DNA from: Ensifer sp. MPMI2T
Lineage (GTDB): Bacteria > Pseudomonadota > Alphaproteobacteria > Rhizobiales > Rhizobiaceae
Reading direction: 5' to 3'
NCBI RefSeq assembly: GCF_004827385.1
Contig: NZ_SRXN01000020.1
Location: forward strand, 80,903 to 144,902
Length of the DNA: 64,000 nucleotides
Shown here: piece by piece, positions 1-8,639 of the stretch
Position numbering within the stretch: the first letter of the stretch is position 1
Layout of the letters: each line of letters opens with the position of its first letter
Notes under the pieces: model-generated
What the model saw: the letters and a program-made list of their open reading frames with translations, nothing else
Databases searched by the model: none
Told to the model about the DNA's origin: nothing
Translations under genes and position numbers: made by a program

Positions 1-293
1 AGCAAGGGTGCCACGTCGACGTAGGTGTGAATGTCATAGGGCCAGCCATGCAGAAGGACAACCACAGGCGCGTCGCTCGCGCCGAGCTCGGCATAGCCGA
101 CATTGAGCACGCCGGCGTCGATCTGCTTGAGCGAAGCGAAGGATTTGTTCGTCCCAGGCGCGGTCGCGCGAATGCGGACCGGGCTGGCTGATTGGGCGTG
201 GGCGCCGCTCGTCATGCCAAGCTTAGCGGCTGCAACGGTCAATGCCGCCATTCCCATGAAATGCCGCCGCGGCTGGTTGATTTCCTCTGTCAT
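1..293 (-). CDS. Alpha/beta hydrolase, Tat-exported, 3' part cut by window edge
   Basis: Only the N-terminal 97 or so residues lie in the window. The protein starts MTEEINQPRRHFMGMAAL, a twin-arginine signal (RRHFMG) followed by an alanine-rich hydrophobic stretch that ends near AHAQ, so export by Tat to the periplasm is likely. After it comes the start of an alpha/beta-hydrolase fold, with the strand and oxyanion-hole region VVVLLHGWPYDIHTY. Family members are esterases, haloperoxidases and epoxide hydrolases. The catalytic residues lie outside the window, so the substrate cannot be inferred. The ATG lies upstream of the Tat motif and is the only sensible start. Confidence 0.85.
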   Translation of the reverse strand, partial: MTEEINQPRRHFMGMAALTVAAAKLGMTSGAHAQSASPVRIRATAPGTNKSFASLKQIDAGVLNVGYAELGASDAPVVVLLHGWPYDIHTYVDVAPL

Positions 294-485
294 TGATTTC
301 TTCCCGGCTGTTTGAAGACAGCAGCAAGTGCAGGCATCCACTTGTCTTCACTGTGTCCGCCGCCGGCGAAATTGAATGCTTATGTCGAAATCAGATATGC
401 AGACACATTGAGATACAATTTCATGCCGCTGTGTCGACACTCGCCGAGTTTGGCGTAGCGCCGATGAGCGGCCATTTCCGGCTGC

Positions 486-1424
486 CTATGCGCTCTCGCG
501 CGCATTCCGCCGGATCGTTTGCGGCGGTTGGCCGAGCGTGCGAAGAAAGGCCCGGCGCATACGGTCGCGATCGGCAAAGCCGGTTTCCTCGGCGATCACG
601 TCCATCGAATGTCGGCCCTGCTCCATCATCAGCCGGGCCGCCTCCACCCGAAGGTTCTCCACGGCCTTGGCGGGCGACTGCCCGGTTTCAGCTCGAAACG
701 CCCGGCTGAACTGGCGCGCGCTCAACCCCGCCGCATCCGCCAGCTCTTCGACCGACAGAACTCCGCGCAGATGCGACTTGGCGTAGTCGATCGACCGCTG
801 GATGCGGTCAGACTTCGGATCAAGCTCGAGCAATGCGGAGAACTGCGACTGGCCGCCGGCGCGCCGGTGGTAGACAACGAGCTTGCGGGCGGCCGCGCGT
901 GCAATGTCCTGGCCGTGGTCCTTCTCGATCATCGCAAGCGCAAGATCGATGCTCGCCGTCATCCCGGCAGACGTCCAGACGCTTCCGTCGACTATGAAGA
1001 TACGGTCTTCCTCAAGCTTGACCGTCGGGAACCGCTCCTGGAACTGGCGCGCGAAGGCCCAATGGGTGGTGGCCCGGCGCCCGTCCAGTAGACCGGCTTC
1101 CGCCAGGATGAAGGCGCCCGTGCATGGGGCAGCTACGCGCCGTGCCGTTCCGAGCGCGTGACGCGCGAACTCGATCAGTCCCGCGGTCATCGACTCGATC
1201 GTCGAGCTGGCGCCGAAGATCACCGTGTCGTAGGCAGCGTCATCGAAGGCTTTCGTGAGGACACCGAAGCCGGCGGACGATTTGACCTCCCCGCCCCTTT
1301 CCGAAAGCAGCTCTATCTCGTAGGCCTGTTCTCCCAGCGTGATATTTGCCATCTCGAAGGCGGTCACCGCCGCGAAGCCCATGAGCTGGAACCTTGGAAA
1401 GACGACAAAGCCGATATGATGCAT
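486..1424 (-). CDS. GlxA/AraC-family transcriptional regulator with DJ-1/PfpI domain
   Basis: This 312-aa protein has the two-part GlxA architecture. Residues about 1-185 form a DJ-1/PfpI (class I glutamine amidotransferase-like) domain, with the nucleophile-elbow-like APCTGAFILAEAGLL. The C-terminal 100 residues are an AraC double helix-turn-helix (LSVEELADAAGLSARQFSRAF and MDVIAEETGFADRDRMRRAF). An upstream extension is open, but I chose the ATG at 1424 (MHHIGFVVFPRF) because a palindromic operator occupies the longer reading frame just upstream. A second copy of that operator precedes the neighbouring SDR gene, so the regulator probably controls itself and that gene. The effector is unknown. 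Confidence 0.88.
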   Translation of the reverse strand: MHHIGFVVFPRFQLMGFAAVTAFEMANITLGEQAYEIELLSERGGEVKSSAGFGVLTKAFDDAAYDTVIFGASSTIESMTAGLIEFARHALGTARRVAAPCTGAFILAEAGLLDGRRATTHWAFARQFQERFPTVKLEEDRIFIVDGSVWTSAGMTASIDLALAMIEKDHGQDIARAAARKLVVYHRRAGGQSQFSALLELDPKSDRIQRSIDYAKSHLRGVLSVEELADAAGLSARQFSRAFRAETGQSPAKAVENLRVEAARLMMEQGRHSMDVIAEETGFADRDRMRRAFLRTLGQPPQTIRRNARESA

Positions 1425-1436
1425 GACGCAATTCCC

Positions 1437-1471
1437 TGGCTGGAATTGCTGTATATATGGCATTTGCGACA
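1437..1471. promoter_or_regulatory. Palindromic operator, copy 1, before the GlxA-type regulator
   Basis: On the minus strand this reads TGTC-gc-AAATG-cCATATATacaG-CAATT. It is an interrupted palindrome around an ATATAT core and ends 12 bases before the regulator start codon. It matches copy 2 at 2486-2520 over most of its length. Sharing between the two promoter regions argues for a real binding site, with autoregulation as the simplest reading. Confidence 0.6.
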
Positions 1472-1628
1472 TGACATAAACCCTGCGCTGCGAAATGCGG
1501 AGTGGCTTCACCGGTCCTCGACCAGCCCATCCGCGGCCGACAGGTCGGTTCCGGCCGGTCATCCATTCATCGATTGAAGCGGTACGCGCCCCGACCAGGA
1601 GCGCGTACCGTATCGCCGCATAAGGACG

Positions 1629-2432
1629 CTACCCGATCGCGACCCGATATCGGGCGGCGGGGACGCTGCGCGAAAGGTTCGGCATGAGTTTTTGCCGCGC
1701 CGCCTCGTAGGCTTCCCAATCGGCGGCGTCCGGCAGCGATGGGATGGTGACGCCTTCGCCGAAATCGAAGCCGGCGAGCGCCGCGTCCACCATGTGCTCG
1801 GCAGGCATGACGATATCGCTCGGCACATGCTCCAATGGCGTTCCGGCGATGCCCCAGAAATCGGTAGCCGTCGCGCCGGGGAGTACCGCCTGGATGCGGA
1901 TGTTCTTCTCGGCAAGCTCCTTCTGAAGCGACAAGGTGAAAGCGAGCACGAAGGCCTTGCTGCCGCCGTAGACGCCGTTCAGCACTTCCGGTGCAATGCC
2001 GACGATCGAGGCGATGTTGATGATCGCGCCGGTCCCGCGGGCTACGAAGCCGGGGACCGCCGCATAGGTCAGCCGCGTCAGCGCGCTGACGTTCAGTGTG
2101 ATCATCTCTTCCATCTTCTCGATATCGGAGTCGAGCAGCGGGGCGGTCGCGCCGACGCCGGCATTGTTGACCAGCACAGTGATGCTGGCGTCCGACTGAA
2201 GGATTTGCTCGACGCGGCGGAGATCGGCCTTGTTGCCGAGGTCCGCGGTGATCACCTCGACGGTGCGGCCGGTATCGTCGGTAAGACGCCTGGCCAAGTC
2301 ATTCAGGCGGGCCTGGTTGCGAGCGACCAGGATCAGATCATATCCCCTGCGCGCCAAGCGATCGGCATAGATCGCGCCAATGCCAGAGGATGCGCCGGTA
2401 ATCAGCGCGGTACCTTTCGAATGCTGGGTCAT
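1629..2432 (-). CDS. SDR-family NAD(P)-dependent oxidoreductase
   Basis: This 267-aa classical short-chain dehydrogenase has the cofactor motif TGASSGIG near the N terminus and the NNAG motif (LVNNAGVG). The catalytic Ser and the Y-x3-K pair lie in IVGIAPEVLNGVYGGSKAF. An in-frame ATG lies 12 bases upstream, but the start at 2432 has TGGAG six bases before it. The gene is on the same strand as the GlxA-type regulator, and both have copies of the same palindrome upstream, so the reductase is the probable regulatory target. The substrate cannot be predicted. Confidence 0.9.
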   Translation of the reverse strand: MTQHSKGTALITGASSGIGAIYADRLARRGYDLILVARNQARLNDLARRLTDDTGRTVEVITADLGNKADLRRVEQILQSDASITVLVNNAGVGATAPLLDSDIEKMEEMITLNVSALTRLTYAAVPGFVARGTGAIINIASIVGIAPEVLNGVYGGSKAFVLAFTLSLQKELAEKNIRIQAVLPGATATDFWGIAGTPLEHVPSDIVMPAEHMVDAALAGFDFGEGVTIPSLPDAADWEAYEAARQKLMPNLSRSVPAARYRVAIG

Positions 2433-2485
2433 AACGGGCTCCATTCCGTTGGATTTGGAGCCCTGATACTAGTCCGAGACGATCA

Positions 2486-2520
2486 TGTCTCAAATGTCAT
2501 ATATCCGGCATTTTAGGACA
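2486..2520. promoter_or_regulatory. Palindromic operator, copy 2, before the SDR gene
   Basis: The 35-base element reads TGTC-tc-AAATG-tCatATATccGg-CATTT-tag-GACA, with matching outer arms TGTC/GACA and inner arms AAATG/CATTT. It starts about 55 bases upstream of the SDR start codon and mirrors copy 1 at 1437-1471. It is the more symmetric copy. Confidence 0.6.
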
Positions 2521-2566
2521 TGGCATGATGGGCTGTCCCTGTCCGGGGTTCAACGCACACGGGGCA

Positions 2567-2704
2567 TCAGCGTCGGACGTCAACCGGAACTATCGCCCCG
2601 CCGAAGAGCGCGGCGATCGCGGACGGCTCCCGCGGATCGGAATCCCAGGCACAGGGGGCGGCCGCGAGCGCGACGATGGCAATGCCCATCACAAGAATAC
2701 GCAT
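2567..2704 (-). CDS. Small exported peptide, 45 aa, function unknown
   Basis: The frame begins MRILVMGIAIVALAAAPCAW and ends VPVDVRR. It consists of a basic-hydrophobic signal-peptide-like N terminus followed by about 25 residues. A strong Shine-Dalgarno (GAGGAGAG) lies about six bases before the ATG, which is the main reason to call it a gene despite its size. It lies about 130 bases downstream of the DipZ-type gene on the same strand and might be cotranscribed. The CAW sequence after the hydrophobic core could be a weak lipobox. No family is recognised. Confidence 0.55.
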   Translation of the reverse strand: MRILVMGIAIVALAAAPCAWDSDPREPSAIAALFGGAIVPVDVRR

Positions 2705-2837
2705 GTAAACTCTCCTCTTTTGCTTCTGACCCCAGTTGTTGTGATGCGCGCGAGGCTCAGAAGAGCCCGATCGAGGGGGAGCCACTGAAACTTCTCCGCT
2801 CGACCGGCTACATCCCTCGCCGCCTGAGGTTGCCTGC

Positions 2838-4598
2838 TCATCCAAATGTGAAGACAAACGCTTCGACGCCCGGATCGAGGAAGCGGATCTCGAACGTCCG
2901 CTCCCGCACCTCCCCCGAGTGTCGCACGAGTTGATAAAGCCGCGTTTCCGAGACCGTGCCGTTGCCACCGCGATCGATGTCCGAACCGTGATCCGGACCC
3001 GGTGAAACACCGTCGACCTTCACCTGAAAGCGCACCTTCCTGCCGCCGGCCCCTGGTCCGAGGACGAGGTGCAGGTCGCGGGCGCTAAACTTGTAGGTGA
3101 TGCCTCCGCCGGCGCGATTGAGTGTCGCCTGCTCGGGGCCGACGGTCCAGTTGCCGGCGAGGCTCCACTGATTGAGGCGTGGCTTTCCAGCCGTATAATC
3201 GCGTGGCTCATCGGCCGCGACGCCTTCCGGCGACACGAAGTTCGCGGCACGCATGTAGCCGATATAGTCCTCTCCGGACTGGAGGTTGGCGAAGTCAGGG
3301 GCGACTTCGGCGCCTTTCGCCTCCGGCTTCACGACACCGCTGCCGGGCCGGCGGCCACCCGCCGCTTCCGCCAGCAGTTCCTGAATGACGCGCTCCGACT
3401 GCTCGTATTCACCCTCTCCGAAGTGGTGATATCTGATCCGCCCCTCGGCATCGATGAAATAATGCGCCGGCCAGTAGCTGTTCCCGAAGGCGCGCCAGAT
3501 CGAGAAGTCGTTGTCGATTGCAACGGGATAGCCGATCTTGAAATCCCGTACTGCCCGCTTGACGTTGTCGATACTCTTTTCGAAGGCGAATTCAGGTGCG
3601 TGCACGCCGATGACCACCAGGCCCTGGTCACGGTACTTCTCCGCCCAGGCGCGAACATAGGGGATCGTACGAATGCAATTGATGCAGGAGTAGGTCCAGA
3701 AATCGACCAGCACGACCTTGCCGCGCAGCTCTTCCACTGTGAGTGGCTTCGAATTCAGCCACTCTACGGCACCATCGAGCGGCGGGAGAATGCCCTCCAC
3801 CGGCAAGCTGCTTTGATAGGTCTGCTGCTGGCCATCCGCTGTCGATGCGGCACGATTGACGGTCGCTCCAGAGGTGTCGGGACGCAGACGGTTCAGGAGC
3901 GACTGCTCAATGTTCGTCGTGCCCGCGTAGGACAGTCCTGCCAGCAGTCCCGTATCGAGGCCGAGTGCAATTACCGCGACGCCGGCGAGTACGGCGATGC
4001 CGAGGCCCTGCCGCAAACGCTCGCCGAGACCGAGCGATCGCTTCATTGCCGCGAACACCCTTCCGCCGACGAGTACAGCGAGGGCCAGCGAGGTGGCTGC
4101 GCCCGCCGCGTAGGCCGTCAGCAGAAGCGTCGTCTCGACGTTCGCGCCATGGAGCGCAGCACCGGTCAGGACCAGCCCGAGGATCGGGCCGGCGCAGGGC
4201 GCCCATAGAAGGCCGGTTGCGACTCCAAGGAGCAGAGATGCTCCGACACTCGCGTTCTGCCCGGCCGCCCGTTGCGAAAGGCGATTGCCGAGCGCGACTG
4301 CCGGGCGGGTGACGATCGCCGTGAGCTGCGGTGAGAGCAGCATTACACCGAAAACCGCGAGCACCGCCATCGCTGCATATCGGCCGGCCTCGTTCGCCTG
4401 GACGGCCCAGTCCCCGCCGACCGCAGCGAGCGTTGCCACGCCCGCGAATGTTACGACCTTTCCGATGAGCATCGGAAGAACGCTCCTCGCGAATGGTTGT
4501 CCGGCTCTGGAAAACACGAAGGGCAAAACAGGGAGGATGCAGGGGCTGACTATGGTCAGCACACCTGCGAGATAAGCTATCGTGAAAAGGATCATCAT
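2838..4598 (-). CDS. DipZ-type cytochrome c biogenesis/thiol-redox protein (CcdA + thioredoxin fusion)
   Basis: The protein has 586 aa. The N-terminal part is a CcdA/DsbD-like membrane domain of six or more helices, with the paired-cysteine motifs SPCILPVLPFVF and WAPCAGPILG. A periplasmic thioredoxin/TlpA-like domain with CxxC in WTYSCINCIRTIP follows at about residues 275-400, and then a C-terminal beta-rich domain. This is the DipZ architecture. CcdA takes electrons from cytoplasmic thioredoxin and passes them to the periplasmic redoxin. The first of two tandem ATGs at 4598 has AGAGGG before it. The start was moved 24 bases downstream of the longest frame. Substrates are unknown. Confidence 0.88.
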   Translation of the reverse strand: MMILFTIAYLAGVLTIVSPCILPVLPFVFSRAGQPFARSVLPMLIGKVVTFAGVATLAAVGGDWAVQANEAGRYAAMAVLAVFGVMLLSPQLTAIVTRPAVALGNRLSQRAAGQNASVGASLLLGVATGLLWAPCAGPILGLVLTGAALHGANVETTLLLTAYAAGAATSLALAVLVGGRVFAAMKRSLGLGERLRQGLGIAVLAGVAVIALGLDTGLLAGLSYAGTTNIEQSLLNRLRPDTSGATVNRAASTADGQQQTYQSSLPVEGILPPLDGAVEWLNSKPLTVEELRGKVVLVDFWTYSCINCIRTIPYVRAWAEKYRDQGLVVIGVHAPEFAFEKSIDNVKRAVRDFKIGYPVAIDNDFSIWRAFGNSYWPAHYFIDAEGRIRYHHFGEGEYEQSERVIQELLAEAAGGRRPGSGVVKPEAKGAEVAPDFANLQSGEDYIGYMRAANFVSPEGVAADEPRDYTAGKPRLNQWSLAGNWTVGPEQATLNRAGGGITYKFSARDLHLVLGPGAGGRKVRFQVKVDGVSPGPDHGSDIDRGGNGTVSETRLYQLVRHSGEVRERTFEIRFLDPGVEAFVFTFG

Positions 4599-4788
4599 CG
4601 TCCCTCTGCAAAGGACCAACACGCCTTATCCGGTGTCGGTCGCGCTTGAAACGCGCAGCAAGGGACCAGAGCGAAGTATCCGGCTTGTGTCCTCTCCCAA
4701 GCGGATGTGTATCAAAATGCAGCAGGAGGTCCCACGGGACTGCAGAAGCTTGAGCAGTTTCTTAGCTGTTCGTGGAGCGCTCGAATGT

Positions 4789-5988
4789 TCAGGCCACTTT
4801 CGACAGCCGGTCCACGATCATGTCCGCGATCGGCATCGCCGAGGTTGCTGCTGGCGACGGCGCATTGCAGACATGCAGCATGCGCTGGGTGTCGAGGAAG
4901 ATGAAATCCTGGGCCAAGGAGCCGTCACGCCCGACGGCTTGCGCCCTGATGCCGGCCTGCATCGGGTGTAGGTCCTCCAGGCGCAGGGAGGGGCAATATT
5001 TCTGGCATGCGCGGAGGTAACGGGTCTTGAAGACGGAATCCATCATCTCCTGCACGCCGGATCTCCAATTCTTGGCGATGGTGCGCCAGAAGCCGGGAAA
5101 GCTTGCATAGGAAAGCACGTCCCGCGGCGAAACGGAGCCCTTGCGGTACCCCTCACGAGCAAAGCCCAGGACTGCATTTGGGCCCACGGTCAACCTCCCG
5201 TCGATCATCGGTGTGAGGTGAATACCCAGGAACGGAAGCCCAGGATCAGGCACGGGATAAATCATGGCGCGCACCAGCGCCTGTTTCTCGGGCGCCACCT
5301 GATAGTATTCGCCCCTGAATGGCACGATCTTGTGCTCCGGGCGCAATCTGGCGAGGCGCGCCAGTCGGTCGGATTGCAGGCCGGCACAGGCAACAACGCG
5401 CCCCGCGGTGAGCGTGCGCCCTTTGAGGCCGATCTCTACCGCATTCGCGCACTCCTTGAGGCGCTCAACGGAACTGCCGAGCAGCAGTGTGCCGCCCCTA
5501 GCCACGAAATCATCGGCCAGCTTGCGCAGCACTAGGCCATAGTTGACGATCGCGGCTGCCGGAACAAAAAGAGCCTTCGTTCCGGCGATATGCGGCTCGC
5601 GCTCGGAAATTTCGGCCTTCGAAAGACTTTCGGCGACAATCCCGTTGATCTTGGCGCGCTCGGCGAGCGCGTCGAGCCGCTGCTCTTCGAGCGAAGAGGT
5701 CGCGACGATCAACTTGCCGCGCTCCTCGTAGGGGATGTTCTGCTCTTTGCAAAATGCCTTCGTCCGGCGTTCTCCTTCGGCACACAGGCGTGCCTTGAGA
5801 CTGCCTGGGGCATAGTAGATGCCGGAGTGGATCACGCCGCTGTTGCGGCCGGTCTGATGCATGCCGAGCGAGGCTTCCTTTTCGACAAGCATAACGCCCG
5901 CGCCGGGATAGCGCAGCAGCAGCGCCCGCGCTGTTGCGACGCCAACGATTCCTCCCCCAATCACACAGTAGTCGTACTGAACCGACAT
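4789..5988 (-). CDS. lhgO: L-2-hydroxyglutarate oxidase
   Basis: The 399-aa FAD-dependent protein has an N-terminal Rossmann dinucleotide motif (GGGIVGVATARAL). The signature segment HQTGRNSGVIHSGIYY, where the conserved His and Ser-Gly contact FAD and substrate, is typical of LhgO/L2HGDH. It oxidises L-2-hydroxyglutarate to 2-oxoglutarate and in E. coli feeds electrons to the membrane quinone pool. Length fits the family. It stands as a single minus-strand gene; the upstream 260 bases hold no other gene. A second link to glutarate metabolism, gcdH with a CoA-transferase, lies about 46 kb away. Confidence 0.9.
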   Translation of the reverse strand: MSVQYDYCVIGGGIVGVATARALLLRYPGAGVMLVEKEASLGMHQTGRNSGVIHSGIYYAPGSLKARLCAEGERRTKAFCKEQNIPYEERGKLIVATSSLEEQRLDALAERAKINGIVAESLSKAEISEREPHIAGTKALFVPAAAIVNYGLVLRKLADDFVARGGTLLLGSSVERLKECANAVEIGLKGRTLTAGRVVACAGLQSDRLARLARLRPEHKIVPFRGEYYQVAPEKQALVRAMIYPVPDPGLPFLGIHLTPMIDGRLTVGPNAVLGFAREGYRKGSVSPRDVLSYASFPGFWRTIAKNWRSGVQEMMDSVFKTRYLRACQKYCPSLRLEDLHPMQAGIRAQAVGRDGSLAQDFIFLDTQRMLHVCNAPSPAATSAMPIADMIVDRLSKVA

Positions 5989-6248
5989 CGATTTCGTTGC
6001 CCCTATTCCACATCAAGGGGCTGCCGCCCGCTTCAGTCGTGATCACATCCGACTAAATATGGCTACCTGGGAAATGGACGCAACTGCATGCTGAATCGGG
6101 GATAATCATATCGGCTGCATCTGCCTGGACGGAAAGCCGTTCCACACTTTTTCCTGGATTGCTCCAAGCGCAGCGGATTAATGACACAAGACGCGGCCCG
6201 GCCGCGCATCCAAGACGTTGTGGACGCTGTGAAGAACGATGTAACGCT

Positions 6249-6923
6249 TCAGCGATCAAGCCGATGCAGCGACATCCGCCCATCATCGCCGAGGCGGGCT
6301 TCGACGTCGGCGTAGTGCGCGAGCGTGAGATGAGGCGTGTCGGCGGCCGCGATATGGGCTCCGGTGATGACTGCGACCTCCGCCCCCGCGGCCCTTCCAG
6401 CAAGAATGCCGGCCGGCGCGTCCTCGAAGACGAGGCAGTCCTCTGCGCTGACGCCGAGCCTTCCGGCGGCAAGAAGGTAACCTTGCGGGTCCGGCTTGCC
6501 GGCCGATACGTCTTCACCGGTTATCATTAGCCGCGGCGTCGGTATCCCTGCAGCGGCAAGACGGCGAACGGCGAGTTCGAGCGGCGCCGAGGTGACGATC
6601 GCCCATTTCTCTGGTGGCAGGGAGTTCAGAAAAGCGATGGCGCCCGGAATTTCGACGATACCCTCGACGTCCGCGATTTCCGCCGCGGCCAATTCACGCG
6701 CCTCATGTTCGGCGTCGACGGCGAGGCCCAATGTGCGGATGACATCCGCCGCGCGAACGCCATGCACGGACTTCATCAGCATTTCGCGATCGACTCGGTT
6801 GCGAACCGCCCAGGCGCCCCAGACCCTTTCGACGACGGCCATCGAGTTCAGCAACGTTCCATCCATGTCGAACAAAAGGGCGGCAAATCTTTTCGTAAAA
6901 AGCGACGAATTCAAATGAACCAA
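6249..6923 (-). CDS. HAD-superfamily sugar-phosphatase-like hydrolase
   Basis: The 224-aa protein is HAD subfamily IA. Motif I is LLFDMDGTLLNS with the nucleophile Asp, motif II is IVTSAP, motif III is the Lys in SAGKPDP, and motif IV is LVFEDAPAGILAG. This pattern is seen in beta-phosphoglucomutase/2-deoxyglucose-6-phosphatase-like enzymes, and the alpha-helical cap lies between motifs I and II. The start is a TTG with AGGGG about seven bases upstream. No ATG lies between it and motif I. The substrate is probably a small sugar or polyol phosphate, by family inference only. Confidence 0.82.
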   Translation of the reverse strand: MVHLNSSLFTKRFAALLFDMDGTLLNSMAVVERVWGAWAVRNRVDREMLMKSVHGVRAADVIRTLGLAVDAEHEARELAAAEIADVEGIVEIPGAIAFLNSLPPEKWAIVTSAPLELAVRRLAAAGIPTPRLMITGEDVSAGKPDPQGYLLAAGRLGVSAEDCLVFEDAPAGILAGRAAGAEVAVITGAHIAAADTPHLTLAHYADVEARLGDDGRMSLHRLDR

Positions 6924-7016
6924 GCCAATCCCCTAAAGTGATGGAAGCGAGCGACAGGCGCACAAGTATAGCCTTGCGCACTGCAGCACAATCCTCGTTC
7001 ACGCGGATATGACTAC

Positions 7017-7113
7017 TGCATGTTTCCCTAAATCCTACCCGATTTAAGGACAAAACATGCAGCAATTCAAAGTGCTACAGTCCTTTGCGCGTCTGACAGG
7101 ACGCGCGGCGCTG
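7017..7113. repeat. Structured dispersed repeat, copy 1
   Basis: This roughly 95-base element is closely similar to 7849-7949. It holds three possible hairpins: TAAATC/GATTTA, AGCA/TGCT within the shared block AGCAATTCAAAGTGCTACAG, and GCGCGTC/GACGCGC near its 3' end. It lies between the HAD gene and the metallophosphoesterase gene. The look is that of a rhizobial intergenic palindromic repeat. Confidence 0.7.
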
Positions 7114-7121
7114 TCGTGCGC

Positions 7122-7784
7122 TTAGCCGTCTACGCTCTCGGCAACGAGAAAGCCGATCGGGCCGCCCGGCTTGTCGTCATCGAAGACGGCGGAGGAAAGC
7201 ACGCCGCCGAAAACGGCTCCGGAATCGACATTGGTCCGATTGCCGACTGTCCTGGGATTGCTTCGGCTCGGCGTATGGCCATGGCACAGATGCTTGCCCC
7301 AGTAATCGCCGGAATGGTTCGGCGGCGTTCTGATCCAGAGCAGGATGTCGTCCCCCTGCTGGTCCAGCGGAATATGCTCGTCGACCCCGGCGTGCGCAAA
7401 AATGCGATATTGATCAACGATGATCGACGGCCTCTCCGCCATCCAGACGAGATGGCTCAAGGGTATTGCCCCGCCGTAGGAGGCCATGGTCTCGTCGCCG
7501 CCGTTCATGAGCCACGTGCTCATCTCGGCGTAGCCTCTTCGCGCGGCCAGCAGCATTTCTTCATGATTGCCCTTGAGGGTCAACCATTCCCACCCGGGCT
7601 TGGTCGGCCCCGCCATTATTCGCTCGACCACACCGCGGCTCTCTGGCCCCCGGTCGATCAGATCGCCGAGGAATATGATCCTGCCGCTCGGCACGGCGGA
7701 TTCGATACTTGCCAGCAAGGCTTCGAGCTGCGTCAGGCATCCGTGAATGTCACCGACTGCAAAGGTAAGATGTCGGGCATTCAT
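7122..7784 (-). CDS. Serine/threonine-phosphatase-type metallophosphoesterase
   Basis: The 220-aa protein has the PPP-family dimetal motifs in order: GDIHGC near residue 10, GDLIDRGPES near 45-55, and LKGNHEEML near 75. Histidines for the remaining metal ligands occur in IFAHAG and in CHGHTPSR. It is similar in length to bacterial PrpA/ApaH-like phosphatases. The start at 7784 (MNARHLTF) is chosen over a longer open frame because AGGAGAT lies eight bases upstream. The longer frame would also run into the dispersed repeat. It is a single gene flanked on both sides by copies of that repeat. Confidence 0.88.
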   Translation of the reverse strand: MNARHLTFAVGDIHGCLTQLEALLASIESAVPSGRIIFLGDLIDRGPESRGVVERIMAGPTKPGWEWLTLKGNHEEMLLAARRGYAEMSTWLMNGGDETMASYGGAIPLSHLVWMAERPSIIVDQYRIFAHAGVDEHIPLDQQGDDILLWIRTPPNHSGDYWGKHLCHGHTPSRSNPRTVGNRTNVDSGAVFGGVLSSAVFDDDKPGGPIGFLVAESVDG

Positions 7785-7848
7785 GCGTTGGATCTCCTGC
7801 GCTCGTCTAGGGCCGCGTTCTCCGCTGGATGGGAATCGACCGTCATTG

Positions 7849-7949
7849 CTGTATGTTTCCTTAAATCGTGGCCGATCAAGGATAAAAACATGTAGCAATT
7901 CAAAGTGCTACAGCGACCTTTGTCCGTGTGAAAAGACGCGCGGCGCTGG
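7849..7949. repeat. Structured dispersed repeat, copy 2
   Basis: Second copy of the element at 7017-7113, in the same orientation. It shares TGTTTCC-TAAATC, the block AGCAATTCAAAGTGCTACAG and the terminal GACGCGCGGCGCTG. The first and third hairpins carry mismatches here, so it is the more diverged copy. It lies upstream of the metallophosphoesterase start. Confidence 0.7.
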
Positions 7950-8091
7950 AGTGATGGGGCCGCCAATGTGGTGGCGCCGGTTGTGGGGCACAAGCCCTAG
8001 CGCATATTCTTCCCGAAGAGAACCCGAAGTCTTCAAAAATACGCGGAAACTCAAAATGTTACGGCAGCCTTCTCAAGTCGCGTGAAGCCCT

Positions 8092-8523
<432 letters not shown>

Positions 8524-8639
8524 TCAGGCGCCCAGCGGCCAGTTACAAGAAACGTTCAGGTGGCGTCTTTGTCCGCTAAGTCTATCAGATTTGCAGGCCA
8601 GCCAACAGCGTCGCGCAAAGACGGCTGTCCACCCTTGCA

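Noticed and set aside
4737..4748. GTCCC-AC-GGGAC-type hairpin beyond the lhgO stop.
   Set aside because: Arms of five bases with a two-base loop and no T-run are not enough for a terminator.
8031..8085. Possible third copy of the repeat at 7017 and 7849.
   Set aside because: Only short patches agree (TCAAAATGTTAC, CAGCCTT); similarity is too low to call.
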